From NCBI GenBank assembly GCA_037367405.1, contig JAZKJV010010546.1, forward strand, positions 1 to 64,000: a DNA stretch of 64,000 nt. The letters are read 5' to 3'. Below, in pieces: positions 8,782-17,038 of this stretch (position 1 is its first letter; every line of letters begins with the position of its first letter). The stretch comes from Ottelia alismoides (taxonomy: Eukaryota; Streptophyta; Magnoliopsida; Alismatales; Hydrocharitaceae). The notes beneath the pieces are model-generated. The model saw nothing but the letters and a program-made list of their open reading frames with translations. It was not told where the DNA came from and did not search any database. The position numbers were made by a program, and so were the translations under genes.

Positions 8782-9189
8782 GTGGACAGCATCTCTCCGG
8801 AGATCCGATCAAGGGTGATGGCCGAAGTCCGGTCCCAACGCAACAGGTCTACGGAGTGGCGCCTTAGAGCCAGCTTGATCGGCACCGGCATCCGTGGTTG
8901 GACGATGAACGCACCGGACCTCTGCGGCAAGCCAGATTTCGTCTTCCGGGCCGAAAGGGTCGCTGTCTTTGTCGATGGATGCTTCTGGCACGGTTGCAGA
9001 GCTTGCAAGCGGATACCAAGCTCAAACATAGGCTATTGGGATAGCAAGATTGCACGCAATAGGAAGCGAGATCGTTCGGTGACGGCGGAACTGCGGAGAG
9101 AAGGTTGGAAAGTAATCCGAATCTGGGAACACGAGTTGAAGTTCCTTGCACCTGTCGTCAAACGAATCGAGCGTTCGCTTCGTGCTTGA
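8782..9189 (+). CDS. vsr: very short patch repair (Vsr) endonuclease
   Basis: A 135-residue Vsr-family nuclease that nicks beside T:G mismatches arising by deamination of 5-methylcytosine, so it normally accompanies a cytosine methyltransferase. The GTG at 8782 lies one base after the TGA of the GIY-YIG gene (TGACGTG). The family motifs are clear: catalytic D52 in GKPDFVF, the metal-binding FVDGCFWHGC at 63-72, KIARNRKRD and the C-terminal GWKVIRIWEHEL. The usual N-terminal MxxIRxKNT is changed to RSQRNRSTEWRL, still with the family's basic character. Length is normal. It appears intact although the methyltransferase it serves is broken. Confidence 0.9.
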   Translation: MDSISPEIRSRVMAEVRSQRNRSTEWRLRASLIGTGIRGWTMNAPDLCGKPDFVFRAERVAVFVDGCFWHGCRACKRIPSSNIGYWDSKIARNRKRDRSVTAELRREGWKVIRIWEHELKFLAPVVKRIERSLRA

Positions 9190-9197
9190 CTTGAACG

Positions 9198-9401
9198 TTG
9201 GACCAGCGTGAGACGTGCGGGATTTCGACGGCGCGCCAGATCGATAGCCGCACGGGATACTCGATCGCGAAAGAGCTGGTGGACGCCGGTCGCTTCGACT
9301 TGGCCCACCAGCTGGAAGTGGAAGCCGCCACGCCGGGGGCGCGGGCGCAGGCGCAATTGGCGGGGGTCGCCGTGAGCGGGCTGGATATTCAACGCTTCTA
9401 G
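9198..9401 (+). other. C-terminal coding fragment, unknown
   Basis: The frame ends GLDIQRF-stop at 9399-9401 and reads SRTGYSIAKELVDAGRFDLA, HQLEVEAATPGARAQ. Composition and codon use fit the host better than the island upstream. No convincing start or upstream domain is present, so this looks like the 3' end of a host gene truncated by the restriction-modification island, which ends at about 9190. I do not recognise the family. Confidence 0.35.
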
Positions 9402-9407
9402 GCAGGC

Positions 9408-9845
9408 CATAATGAAAGCAGAAGCGAGGCCTGTCATGAACCTGCTCAGCACCTGCCCGGCCTGCGGACAGAAGAATCGCGTGCCCGCCAAGCACCTGGC
9501 CGACACTGGACGCTGTGGCGGCTGCAAGGCGGCATTACCGCCGGTGAGCACCCCGCTCGAGCTCGACGCCGCTGGCTTCGACGCCGTGATCAGCAGCGCT
9601 CGCGTGCCGGTGCTCGCCGATTTTTGGGCCGCCTGGTGTGGCCCGTGCCGGATGGTGGCGCCCGAAGTGCACGCGTTGGCCGCGGAAATGGCGGGGCGGG
9701 CGCTGATCGTGAAAGTCGACACCGAAGCGCAACCGGCGCTGGCGGCGCGCTATCGCGTGCAGTCGATTCCCAACTTCATCCTGTTCCGCGATGGGCAGCC
9801 GGTGATGCAGCGGCCCGGCGCGGCGTCGCGCACGGAGATGCGGCG
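9408..9845 (+). repeat. direct repeat, copy B (trxC duplication)
   Basis: Partner of the repeat at 6157-6585, same orientation. Copy B keeps an undamaged reading frame. The match begins 15 or fewer bases before ATG 9412. Confidence 0.85.
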
Positions 9846-9864
9846 TTGGATCGAACATAGCTGA
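9436..9864 (+). CDS. trxC: thioredoxin 2 (zinc-ribbon thioredoxin)
   Basis: A cytosolic disulfide reductase of the TrxC/thioredoxin-2 type. An N-terminal zinc ribbon uses C7, C10, C27 and C30 (CPAC and CGGC), followed by a thioredoxin fold with the redox motif WCGPC at 67-71 and the cis-proline segment QSIPNFILF. The start was set at ATG 9436 because TrxC proteins begin just before the first CxxC; ATG 9412 would add eight residues (MKAEARPV). Total length of 142 residues is normal. It stands alone, upstream of a Tat-exported oxidoreductase, and has a decayed near-identical copy at 6185-6590. Confidence 0.9.
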   Translation: MNLLSTCPACGQKNRVPAKHLADTGRCGGCKAALPPVSTPLELDAAGFDAVISSARVPVLADFWAAWCGPCRMVAPEVHALAAEMAGRALIVKVDTEAQPALAARYRVQSIPNFILFRDGQPVMQRPGAASRTEMRRWIEHS

Positions 9865-9930
9865 TTTGATAGGCTGTGAGGCAGCCAATTCAAACCTGCG
9901 CCTTGGTGGAACAAAGAGGTTGAAAGATCA

Positions 9931-11535
9931 ATGAGCAATGAAGTCTCCAGAAGACATTTCTTCTATGGCGCCCTGGCGGGTGCCGTCCCGGCTGCCGGGT
10001 ACGGCAGCGTGCCTTCGCTGCGCGCCCTGGGCTACAAGCCCTTCTATGACAAGTTGAATGTCGGCGTGATCGGTTGCGGCGGGCAAGGGGCGGTGGACCT
10101 CAACGACGCCGCCAAGACGGAGAACATCGCGGCGCTGTGCGACGTGGACGAGGTGCGCGCCGGCGAGACGTTCCGCCGCTTCAGCAAGGCTCCCAAATAC
10201 CGGGACTACCGCGCGATGTTGGACAAGGAAGGCAAGAACATCGATGCGTGTATCATTGCCATCCCCGACTTCATGCATGCCACCGTGGCGCTGGCCTGCA
10301 TGCAACAGGGCAAGCACGTTTACGTGGAAAAGCCGCTGACCCGGACTCCGTGGGAAGCCCGGCTGCTGCGCGACGCGGCGGCGAAATACAAGGTCGCGAC
10401 GCAAATGGGCAACCAGGGCTTTTCGCACGAATGCCACCGGGTGGCCGCGGAGATTGTCTGGTCCGGCGAGATCGGCGAGGTGCGCGAGGCGCACGTGGCC
10501 ACCTCCCCGAGTACTTATCCCACCGAACTCACGCAGTTGCCGCCGGAGAAGGCAGTTCCCGGCACGCTGGATTGGAATCTCTGGCTGGGCAGCGCCCCGC
10601 AGCGGCCGTTCAGCGAGTGGTACACGCCGTATAACTGGCGCGGCTTTTACGATTTCGGCACCGGGCAGATTGGCAACTGGGCGACCCACACGGCCGGTCC
10701 GGTGCATACGGCGTTGCAATTGGGTGCGCCGGTCAGCGTGGAGTGTGTGAGCCAGGTGGGCCAAAGCAAGTATACGTTTCCGACACGCGGGGTGGTGCGG
10801 CTCGACTTCCCGGCCCGGGGGCCCATGCCGCCGGTTTCGGTTTATTACCATGAGGCCGTCCGGGCGTCCGATCCGGAGGCGTTCCGCGTCCCCGGAATGG
10901 AGAACGAGACAATTCTGCCTCCGACCGACAACCTGGCCGACAAAGGCCGGCCGACGTCGTTGGGCCGCGGCGGGTTTGCGGGAATGCGCGGCCCGGGTGG
11001 TCCTGGTGGCCCCGGCGGTCCTGGTGGACCGGGTGGGCCTGGTGGCCGGGGCGGCGCGGGCGATGGCCGGCCCCGCGGCGCGGGCGGTGCCGGAGTGCTG
11101 GTGTTTCAGGGCGCGGAGATCATGACGTCGGCTGCGCAGCAGCCCGGGCGGGGCGGCTCCCAACCGGGGGTGCTGGCCGGAAACGGATCGGTGCTGGTGG
11201 GCAGCAAGGGCGTGCTGGCCACGAGCAGCCGTGGCGAAGGCGTGTGGCTGTTGCCCGCGGAACGTTGGAAAGAATACAAGCTGCCGCCGCAGCTTCTCAC
11301 TCGCTCGCCCGGCCACATGCTCGACTGGGTGCGGGCGTGTAAAGGCGGCGACCCGTCCTGTTCCGACTTCAGCGTGACCGCGCCCTACGCGGAGTGGCTG
11401 GCGCTGGTTTGCATTGCCTGGCGCGTCCCCGGGAAACTGCTTTGGGACAGCAAGAACACGCGGTTCACCAATAGCGAAGCGGCGAATCAATTGGTGAAGC
11501 CGGTGTTCCGGCGGGGATCGGAACTGAAGCTGTAG
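9931..11535 (+). CDS. Tat-exported Gfo/Idh/MocA family oxidoreductase
   Basis: NAD(P)-dependent sugar or inositol dehydrogenase-like protein, 534 residues. A twin-arginine signal (SRRHFFYGALAGAVPAAGYG) suggests folding with its cofactor in the cytoplasm and export. The Rossmann fold follows (VGVIGCGGQGAVDL) and then the family EKP motif with the active-site lysine (YVEKPLTRTPWEA). A low-complexity insertion of GGP repeats lies near residue 355-375 (DNA about 10990-11060), away from the cofactor site. The neighbouring sugar isomerase-like gene starts 18 bases downstream on the same strand, so the two probably form an operon for carbohydrate oxidation or epimerisation at the cell envelope. Substrate unknown. 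Confidence 0.88.
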   Translation: MSNEVSRRHFFYGALAGAVPAAGYGSVPSLRALGYKPFYDKLNVGVIGCGGQGAVDLNDAAKTENIAALCDVDEVRAGETFRRFSKAPKYRDYRAMLDKEGKNIDACIIAIPDFMHATVALACMQQGKHVYVEKPLTRTPWEARLLRDAAAKYKVATQMGNQGFSHECHRVAAEIVWSGEIGEVREAHVATSPSTYPTELTQLPPEKAVPGTLDWNLWLGSAPQRPFSEWYTPYNWRGFYDFGTGQIGNWATHTAGPVHTALQLGAPVSVECVSQVGQSKYTFPTRGVVRLDFPARGPMPPVSVYYHEAVRASDPEAFRVPGMENETILPPTDNLADKGRPTSLGRGGFAGMRGPGGPGGPGGPGGPGGPGGRGGAGDGRPRGAGGAGVLVFQGAEIMTSAAQQPGRGGSQPGVLAGNGSVLVGSKGVLATSSRGEGVWLLPAERWKEYKLPPQLLTRSPGHMLDWVRACKGGDPSCSDFSVTAPYAEWLALVCIAWRVPGKLLWDSKNTRFTNSEAANQLVKPVFRRGSELKL

Positions 11536-11553
11536 GAAAGAGGATCAAGAGAC

Positions 11554-12579
11554 ATGAAGCTGACCAGGCGTGAAGTAGGAACGCTGCTCGGGTGGGGAGC
11601 CCTTTCCTCCGGTAGCGCGTTCGCGGCGGCCAAGCCCAATTCGAAGTTCGGCGGCGTGCAGATTGGCGGCAACGTGCCGTACATTTTTCGTGGCATGCCC
11701 GGCGGGGCCGACGATATTCTGAAGTACTGTCTGGATCCCACCATCGGCTTGAACGCGCTCGAACTGCGCTCGCGGCCGGTGGAGGATTTTCTCGGCGCAC
11801 CAGCGCCGGCTGGGCGGCCGGGCGCTGCGGGCGGGGGCCGTCGTGGCGGTGCGCCCGGCGGTGCTCCGGGCGGAGGCCCTCCAGCCGGGGGAAGACCGCC
11901 GCTGACGCCGGAGCAACTGGCCGAGCGGAAGGCCGCGACGGAAGCGCTGCGGAAATGGCGGCTCTCCCAGTCAATGACTGGGTTCCGCGACTTCCGCAAG
12001 AAGTACAACGACGCCGGGGTCCTCATCGAGGTGGTGAAGTTCGATGGCGTGGATGGCTTCTCCGACGATGAGCTCGATTACTCCTTCCAGTTGGCGCGCG
12101 AACTGGGCGCGCAAGCGATTTCCTGCGAGATCCCGGTGAGCGCCACCAAGCGCGTCGGGGCGTTCGCGGAGAAGCACAAGATGATGGTGGGCTACCACGG
12201 GCACGGCAACCTCACGGATCCGGAGGCCTTTGGCGGCCTGCCCGCGTGGGAGCGGGCCTTCTCCTTTTCGAAGTACAACGGCGCCAACGTCGACATCGGC
12301 CACTTCTACGCGGCCAACGGTTTTTCGCCGGCCAAGTGGATTCAGCAGAACCATGCCCGGGTGACGCACGTGCATCTGAAGGACCGGAAGGTGAATAACG
12401 GCCCCAACATGCCCTGGGGCGAGGGCGATACGCCGCTGAAAGAGATTCTCCTGCTGATGAAGAAGCAGAAGTATCCCTTTCAGGCGACGATCGAGATGGA
12501 GCACACGGTGCCGGAGGGATCTACGGTTCTGGCCGAGCTGGCGAAGTGTGTGCAGTATTGCCGGGCCATTCTGATCTAG
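11554..12579 (+). CDS. sugar phosphate isomerase/epimerase-like TIM barrel, Tat-type signal
   Basis: A 341-residue AP-endonuclease-2-like TIM-barrel protein (xylose isomerase-like superfamily). It begins with a twin-arginine-type leader (LTRREVGTLLGWGALSSG). Core blocks include EIPVSATKRVGAFAEKH, VGYHGHGNL, GANVDIGHFYAANG and the C-terminal metal-site strand ATIEMEHTVPEGS, with histidines and glutamates typical of divalent-metal binding. Residues 85-125 form a glycine/proline-rich insertion (GGAPGGAPGGGPPAGG). It follows the Gfo/Idh/MocA gene by 18 bases with an AAGAGG ribosome binding site, which supports a shared sugar pathway. Substrate not predictable from sequence. Confidence 0.85.
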   Translation: MKLTRREVGTLLGWGALSSGSAFAAAKPNSKFGGVQIGGNVPYIFRGMPGGADDILKYCLDPTIGLNALELRSRPVEDFLGAPAPAGRPGAAGGGRRGGAPGGAPGGGPPAGGRPPLTPEQLAERKAATEALRKWRLSQSMTGFRDFRKKYNDAGVLIEVVKFDGVDGFSDDELDYSFQLARELGAQAISCEIPVSATKRVGAFAEKHKMMVGYHGHGNLTDPEAFGGLPAWERAFSFSKYNGANVDIGHFYAANGFSPAKWIQQNHARVTHVHLKDRKVNNGPNMPWGEGDTPLKEILLLMKKQKYPFQATIEMEHTVPEGSTVLAELAKCVQYCRAILI

Positions 12580-12586
12580 CCGGGCG

Positions 12587-14566
12587 TCAGTTGAAGTCGC
12601 CGCCGTAGTCGGCCGTCTTGTCGCGCCAGAGCGAGTGGTAGTGATACGAGTTGCGGATCGCGACGCTGCCTTGCACGACGAACTCCACCCAGACGCGCGG
12701 ACCGTCGACGCGGATGTAGTCGCCGATGGTGACCATGCTGCCGGAGCCGGCGAAACCGACGTAGGTCTGCGCCAGCGCGGCGGGATCCTGGTAGGCGTTG
12801 AGCAGTTCCTGCGCGGTGGCGGCGTCGAGGTCCGACACGAAGCCTTCGATCGCCTTCTTCACCAACGCCTGTTGCTCGGCGCTCAGCGTCGAGACGAGCA
12901 CGCCCCGTCCGGTGGTGCCCGTGGGATACGTGAGCGGGAAGCGCACGTCGATGCCCCCTTGCCCGACGCCCATCACGACGTCGTCGAAGGTGCCGGTGAG
13001 TCGCGCGGCGGTGTTCGAGAGCAATGTCTGGTTGAGCGCATAGAAGGCCGCGCGCTGCTTGTCCTGCGGAGCGACGAGGTTGCCGTTCAGCGTGAAGGTG
13101 GCCGGCTCCGTGCCGAGGAACATGGGCGTGCCGCTGGCCTGCTTGCCGTTGAACACGTGGTTGAAGGCGTGGTGATGCCCGGCCACTTGCAGCATCCAGG
13201 GCGCGGTGGCGGACGGAGCGCCGTAGAAGGCGATGTAGTAGTTCGCCGCGCCCCAGCGGAACATGGCGTTCAGCGGCGCGATGGATTCGTCGGCGCCGCG
13301 GATGTTGTTCAGGCGCTCGTAGCCATCGGCGCTCGAGGCGGCTTTGAACAGCGCCAGGGCGGCGGAGAGTTGGGCGCTCGAGAGATCTCCGAAGCGGAGG
13401 CCGTTGCGCGCGACGATCGCGATGGGCAGGTTCGACCAGCGAATGACGTTCGAGAGCGTGTAGCCATATTGCACGGTGGTCTTCTGGGAGTCGGTGAGCG
13501 TGGCCAGGAAGGCGTCGGCCAGGCACTTGATCTGCGTCACGCCGGCGGTGGCCGCGCAGGTGGCCACCGGCGACGCTGTCACCACGACGGCCACGGAGTT
13601 CGTAGTGCCGAAGACCGCCTGCACCGCATGGCTACCCGGCGCGAAGGCGGTGGTGAAGCTCGCTTGGCCATTGGCCAACGTCGCGGTGCCCAGCGGCACC
13701 GGGCCTTCAAAGAACGTCACCGTGCCCGCTGAGCTCGCGGGCGTCACGTTGGCCGTGAAGGTGACGTTGGCGCCGGTGGCGACCGTCGCCGAGGAGGCCG
13801 TGACCGTGACGGCGGTGGCCGGTGGCGCGGCGGGCGCGACGTTCAATAGCGTAGTGGGCGAGCTGACGCCATCCTGCGTCACGGTGACGGTGTAGGTGCC
13901 GGTGGCGAGGGTCGATGGCACGGTGAGGTTGAGCTGGTACAAGCCAGGGCCCACGAGACCGGCGTAGGAGACCACGGCTTCGGTGCCGCCGATGGTGACC
14001 TTGGGCGGATTCACGCTCGGATTCGAGCCGCTGAAGACGACGCCCGGCGCGACGGCGGGATTCGTGGCGCCGAGGCCGTTGGCGTAGAGCGACAGCACCT
14101 CGCCGGGCCGGGCCGACGTGGTGGCGGTGAGAATGCTGGCGTCGAGCGGGCGTACGGCGGCGGCATGCGTGCCCGCGGCGAAGACGGCGGGCATCACGGT
14201 GGAGGCGATGGTCTTCACCGTCGCGCGGCCTTCGGCCGTGGTGACCACGACGTCCACCGGGCCGGTGGCCGTATCGGCGGGGGCCTGCACGTTGATTTGA
14301 CCGGGGCTGACGAATTGCATGAAGGCGGGCTTGCCGTTGATGGTGACGCCGGTGCCGCGGAACTGCGTGGGCAGGATGCCGTTGACGAGATCAGCGGGCG
14401 TGACGGTGGAGGTGGTGTTCGCGAGGTCGGAGCCGAAGATGGTGATCCACGCGCCGGGCGTGATGCCGGGCGCGAAACTGGCGGCGTTCACCACAGCGCC
14501 CGGTGACACAGAAGGCGGCGCGGCGAAGGCGAGCGCGGGAAGCAGAAGGCAGATGAGTTTAGTCAA
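12587..14566 (-). CDS. exported TIGR03437 / Ig-like / DUF3500 protein
   Basis: A 659-residue secreted protein. The start is TTG 14566, overlapping the HupE-like stop by eight bases and preceded by AGGAG at seven-base spacing. A signal peptide (LICLLLPALAFAAP) is followed by a Solibacter-type TIGR03437 domain (VVNAASFAPGITPGAWITIF, FVSPGQINVQAP, LSLYANGLGATNP), then a bacterial Ig-like domain near residues 295-375. The C-terminal half is a DUF3500-type region (LRFGDLSSAQLSAALALF, YYIAFYGAPSATAPW, AGHHHAFNHV). DUF3500 function is unknown. Its place at the end of the HupE operon suggests an envelope role linked to metal or hydrogenase biology, but that is inference. Confidence 0.85.
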   Translation of the reverse strand: MTKLICLLLPALAFAAPPSVSPGAVVNAASFAPGITPGAWITIFGSDLANTTSTVTPADLVNGILPTQFRGTGVTINGKPAFMQFVSPGQINVQAPADTATGPVDVVVTTAEGRATVKTIASTVMPAVFAAGTHAAAVRPLDASILTATTSARPGEVLSLYANGLGATNPAVAPGVVFSGSNPSVNPPKVTIGGTEAVVSYAGLVGPGLYQLNLTVPSTLATGTYTVTVTQDGVSSPTTLLNVAPAAPPATAVTVTASSATVATGANVTFTANVTPASSAGTVTFFEGPVPLGTATLANGQASFTTAFAPGSHAVQAVFGTTNSVAVVVTASPVATCAATAGVTQIKCLADAFLATLTDSQKTTVQYGYTLSNVIRWSNLPIAIVARNGLRFGDLSSAQLSAALALFKAASSADGYERLNNIRGADESIAPLNAMFRWGAANYYIAFYGAPSATAPWMLQVAGHHHAFNHVFNGKQASGTPMFLGTEPATFTLNGNLVAPQDKQRAAFYALNQTLLSNTAARLTGTFDDVVMGVGQGGIDVRFPLTYPTGTTGRGVLVSTLSAEQQALVKKAIEGFVSDLDAATAQELLNAYQDPAALAQTYVGFAGSGSMVTIGDYIRVDGPRVWVEFVVQGSVAIRNSYHYHSLWRDKTADYGGDFN

Positions 14567-15767
14567 TGGGATTCTCCTCGAGGCGCGGAGTCCGCCAGTG
14601 GGCGAAGCTCCAGGCGCAGAAGCCGGCGGCGGTGAGGGCGAGCGCGAGCCAGGGGGCGCGATCGGCCAGCGCCGCGACGGCGGGGGCGAGCGGATTCGCG
14701 GCGACCAAGCCCAGCCGCTCGGCCAGCCAGCCGAGCGCGGCCAGGGCCGCCAGCAGCGCTCCACCCGAGCGCAAGGCCGGATACCACGGAGTCCGGCTGG
14801 ACAACAACAACGACGGCAGCGCGGCCGCCACGACAACGAACTGCATGGCCTCGATGCCGAGATTGAAGCTCGCCAAGCCGGCCACGAGATCGCGGCCGCG
14901 CAGGCCGAGTTCCTCGAGCGTAGTGGCGAAGGCCAAGCCGTGGACGAGGCCGAAGCCGGCGGCCACCCAGCCTTCACGACCGGCGAAGAGCGGCCGCCAG
15001 GCGTGGATGGCCGAGACGAGGATCGACACGGCAATGGCCACCTCGACGGGCTGGCTCGGCACGCGGGCCAGGCCGAGCGCTCCCAGCGCGAGCGTGAGCG
15101 AGTGCCCGGCGGTGAAGGCGGTGACGATGCGCGCCACTCTCCAGAGGTAAGCGCGAAGGTCCCGCGAGACAGGCAGCAGAAGAACGAGCAGGAAGAGAAG
15201 ATGATCGGTGCCTTCGCCGATGTGTTTCAGGCCGAGCGTGAAGAGACTGCGGAAGCCCAGGAGCCAGGAGGCGCCGGCGCGGTCCACCGTGAGCGTGCGC
15301 GTTTCGCCGCGCAGGACGCCGAGGAGCTTGGGCTCGCGCGCGAAGGTGGCCGTGGCCCAATCGGACCGCAGGCTGACGAGCGTCACCTGCTCGCGCACGC
15401 GGTCGAGCAGGACGCTGCTTTCGAGTGCAAAGCTGGCGTCCTCGGGGAGCGGGAAGCGCAGGCGCGTGGTGACGTAGGGCGCGCCGTCGATGGTGGCGAG
15501 GTGGGTGTCCCGCGGCTCGCGGGAGCGCACGCCCGCGACGGTCACCGTGGCCTGCACGTAGCGGTCGATCTGTTCGCGTTGGCCGGGCGTCAAGCGGCCG
15601 CCGTCGAGCTGCAGGCCGAGCGCTTTCTCCACGCGGGAGACGGGCAGCTCGAGCGTGGCGTCCACCGTGCGGCCTTGCACATCGAGCAGGACGGCGGCCT
15701 GATACATGCCATGCGCTTCGGCGGTGCCGAGCGCGGCGGCGATCGCCAGGAGGATGATTACGACCAT
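14559..15767 (-). CDS. HupE/UreJ family membrane protein with periplasmic N-terminal domain
   Basis: A 402-residue protein. The signal peptide ends near AEAHGMYQ and is followed by a periplasmic beta-rich domain of about 170 residues. The C-terminal part carries about seven membrane segments with the HupE signature HIGEGTDHLLFLLVLLL and FTAGHSLTLAL. HupE/UreJ proteins are secondary transporters linked to nickel or cobalt. The ATG at 15767 overlaps the upstream paralogue by ten bases (ATGGTCGTAA), and the stop overlaps the next gene by eight, so the three genes form a translationally coupled operon. Transport substrate is not shown by the sequence. Confidence 0.85.
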   Translation of the reverse strand: MVVIILLAIAAALGTAEAHGMYQAAVLLDVQGRTVDATLELPVSRVEKALGLQLDGGRLTPGQREQIDRYVQATVTVAGVRSREPRDTHLATIDGAPYVTTRLRFPLPEDASFALESSVLLDRVREQVTLVSLRSDWATATFAREPKLLGVLRGETRTLTVDRAGASWLLGFRSLFTLGLKHIGEGTDHLLFLLVLLLPVSRDLRAYLWRVARIVTAFTAGHSLTLALGALGLARVPSQPVEVAIAVSILVSAIHAWRPLFAGREGWVAAGFGLVHGLAFATTLEELGLRGRDLVAGLASFNLGIEAMQFVVVAAALPSLLLSSRTPWYPALRSGGALLAALAALGWLAERLGLVAANPLAPAVAALADRAPWLALALTAAGFCAWSFAHWRTPRLEENPID

Positions 15768-16300
15768 GGCTTGCTCCGATCGATGGCGACCGATTTCACC
15801 GGGCCCCGGATCATGGCGATGGTGAGCGGCTCTTCGGGTTGGAATTTCGACTTGGCGTCGCTGCGGACGCTGACCAGCACGACGTGGGTGACGATCTCAT
15901 GGGCGATGGCGTCGTAGTGGAGCGTGAAGCGCTCGGCGGATTGGCCGGCGGGCGGCGTGAGCACGAGCTTGGCGACCAGATACGGCGCGTTTTCGACGGT
16001 AGCCAGGGCCAGCGAGGCGAGCGCGACGGCGAAGGGCTGGCCGTTGGCGGCCACCGGATGCACGTGTGCCTTCACATAAGCCTGCAGGGCTGGGCGCTCG
16101 GCGGCGAAGTGCGCGCCGTCCACCGGGCGGCCGTAGGCGATGGCCAGGCGATCGACGGGTAACTGGAGCTCGACGTCGACGGTGTGCGCGCGGAAATCGA
16201 GCAGCACGGCGGATTGATACATGGAATGGGCGCTCGCCGGTGGGGGGCTGGCGAGCGCCATCATCAGGAGGGTCGAGTAATGCATTGGCCGGAGGCCCAT
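15758..16300 (-). CDS. exported paralogue of the HupE N-terminal domain
   Basis: A 180-residue exported protein with a signal ending at ASAHSMYQ. It is homologous along its length to the periplasmic N-terminal domain of the next gene: both have HxMYQ(A/S)AVLLD, HTVD/RTVD, ELQLPVDR/ELPVSR, NAPYLVAKL/GAPYVTTRL and VVLVSVRSDA/VTLVSLRSDW. It lacks the transmembrane part. It overlaps the HupE gene by ten bases. It may be a free-standing periplasmic partner, perhaps metal-binding through the mature N-terminal histidine left after signal cleavage. ATG 16300 was used; ATG 16285 would give a shorter leader. Confidence 0.75.
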   Translation of the reverse strand: MGLRPMHYSTLLMMALASPPPASAHSMYQSAVLLDFRAHTVDVELQLPVDRLAIAYGRPVDGAHFAAERPALQAYVKAHVHPVAANGQPFAVALASLALATVENAPYLVAKLVLTPPAGQSAERFTLHYDAIAHEIVTHVVLVSVRSDAKSKFQPEEPLTIAMIRGPVKSVAIDRSKPWS

Positions 16301-16345
16301 GCTGTCTTAGAACCCGCTGAGGGCCGTTTGGTTGGTTAAGGAGAG

Positions 16346-16434
16346 TTATGGGGTGGCGCGCGCGACAGCCCTATTCCCGGCTCGCACCGCCGCCGCCGAA
16401 CCGGCCAAGTCCTCTTGCCACAAGGCAGCGGGGT
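16346..16434 (-). pseudogene. Uma2 C-terminal remnant
   Basis: Just after the stop of the intact Uma2 gene, another frame reads RIDPAALWQEDLAGSAAAVRAG and ends at 16346. This resembles the C-terminal LDPAALWNEDLAGLAATVQKG of the broken Uma2 gene at 2130-2811 and the usual end of that Uma2 subfamily. It is probably the leftover tail of a second Uma2 gene lost by recombination. Confidence 0.45.
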
Positions 16435-17028
16435 CTATCCGTTTGGATCGACCGGCGAGCTGGGGAACTCCACTGCTTCGTAGATGGCCGCCAGGGGGAT
16501 TTCCACGGGAATCGACACCAAGCGCAGCACCGCGTCCAGGCCCGTGACGGGCCGCAAGCGCCATTCGCCGTTTTCACCCAGTATGTGATGCAGCACCCAG
16601 GGCGAATCCTGGGCCACGGTGAGGTATTCGACGAAGCTGGGCAACTGGCGATAAAGGTCGAACTTTTTGCCGCGGTCGTAGCCTTCGGTGGACGGCGAGA
16701 GCACTTCGATGATCAGGCGGGGGTTGGTGACCGCGTCGCGATCGACGGGCGACACCTGCAACTTGCCGCAGACGACCATCAGGTCCGGGTAGGTGTAGAG
16801 GCCATTCTCGCTGGTCGCGGTGCGGGGGGTGATCAAGGCCTCGCAGCCAGAGCCCTGGAGCGCGGTTCGGATCTGCGAGTAGAGGTTCCCCGCGATCCGG
16901 GAGTGATTCACACTGGCGGCTTCCATCTCGAAGACCTCGCCGCCAAAATACTCGTGCTTGCGCTCGGAGACTTCTTCGCCGGCCAGATACTCGCGCAGCG
17001 TGACTTTGGGAATGGGCAGGGCCACCAC
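16435..17028 (-). CDS. Uma2 family endonuclease-like protein
   Basis: A 197-residue Uma2 (DUF820) protein with a PD-(D/E)XK-like core: ERKHEYFGGEVFEM, HSRIAGNLYSQIR, YTYPDLMVVCG (the conserved PD), PRLIIEVLSPSTEGYDRGKK (the E-x-K pair), and YLTVAQD. Length and motifs are complete. No biochemical role is firmly established for the family; it is multiplied in genomes of this group. It lies ten bases from the DinB-like gene on the same strand, and the two may be co-transcribed. Confidence 0.9.
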   Translation of the reverse strand: MVALPIPKVTLREYLAGEEVSERKHEYFGGEVFEMEAASVNHSRIAGNLYSQIRTALQGSGCEALITPRTATSENGLYTYPDLMVVCGKLQVSPVDRDAVTNPRLIIEVLSPSTEGYDRGKKFDLYRQLPSFVEYLTVAQDSPWVLHHILGENGEWRLRPVTGLDAVLRLVSIPVEIPLAAIYEAVEFPSSPVDPNG

Positions 17029-17038
17029 AGTCTCCAGT

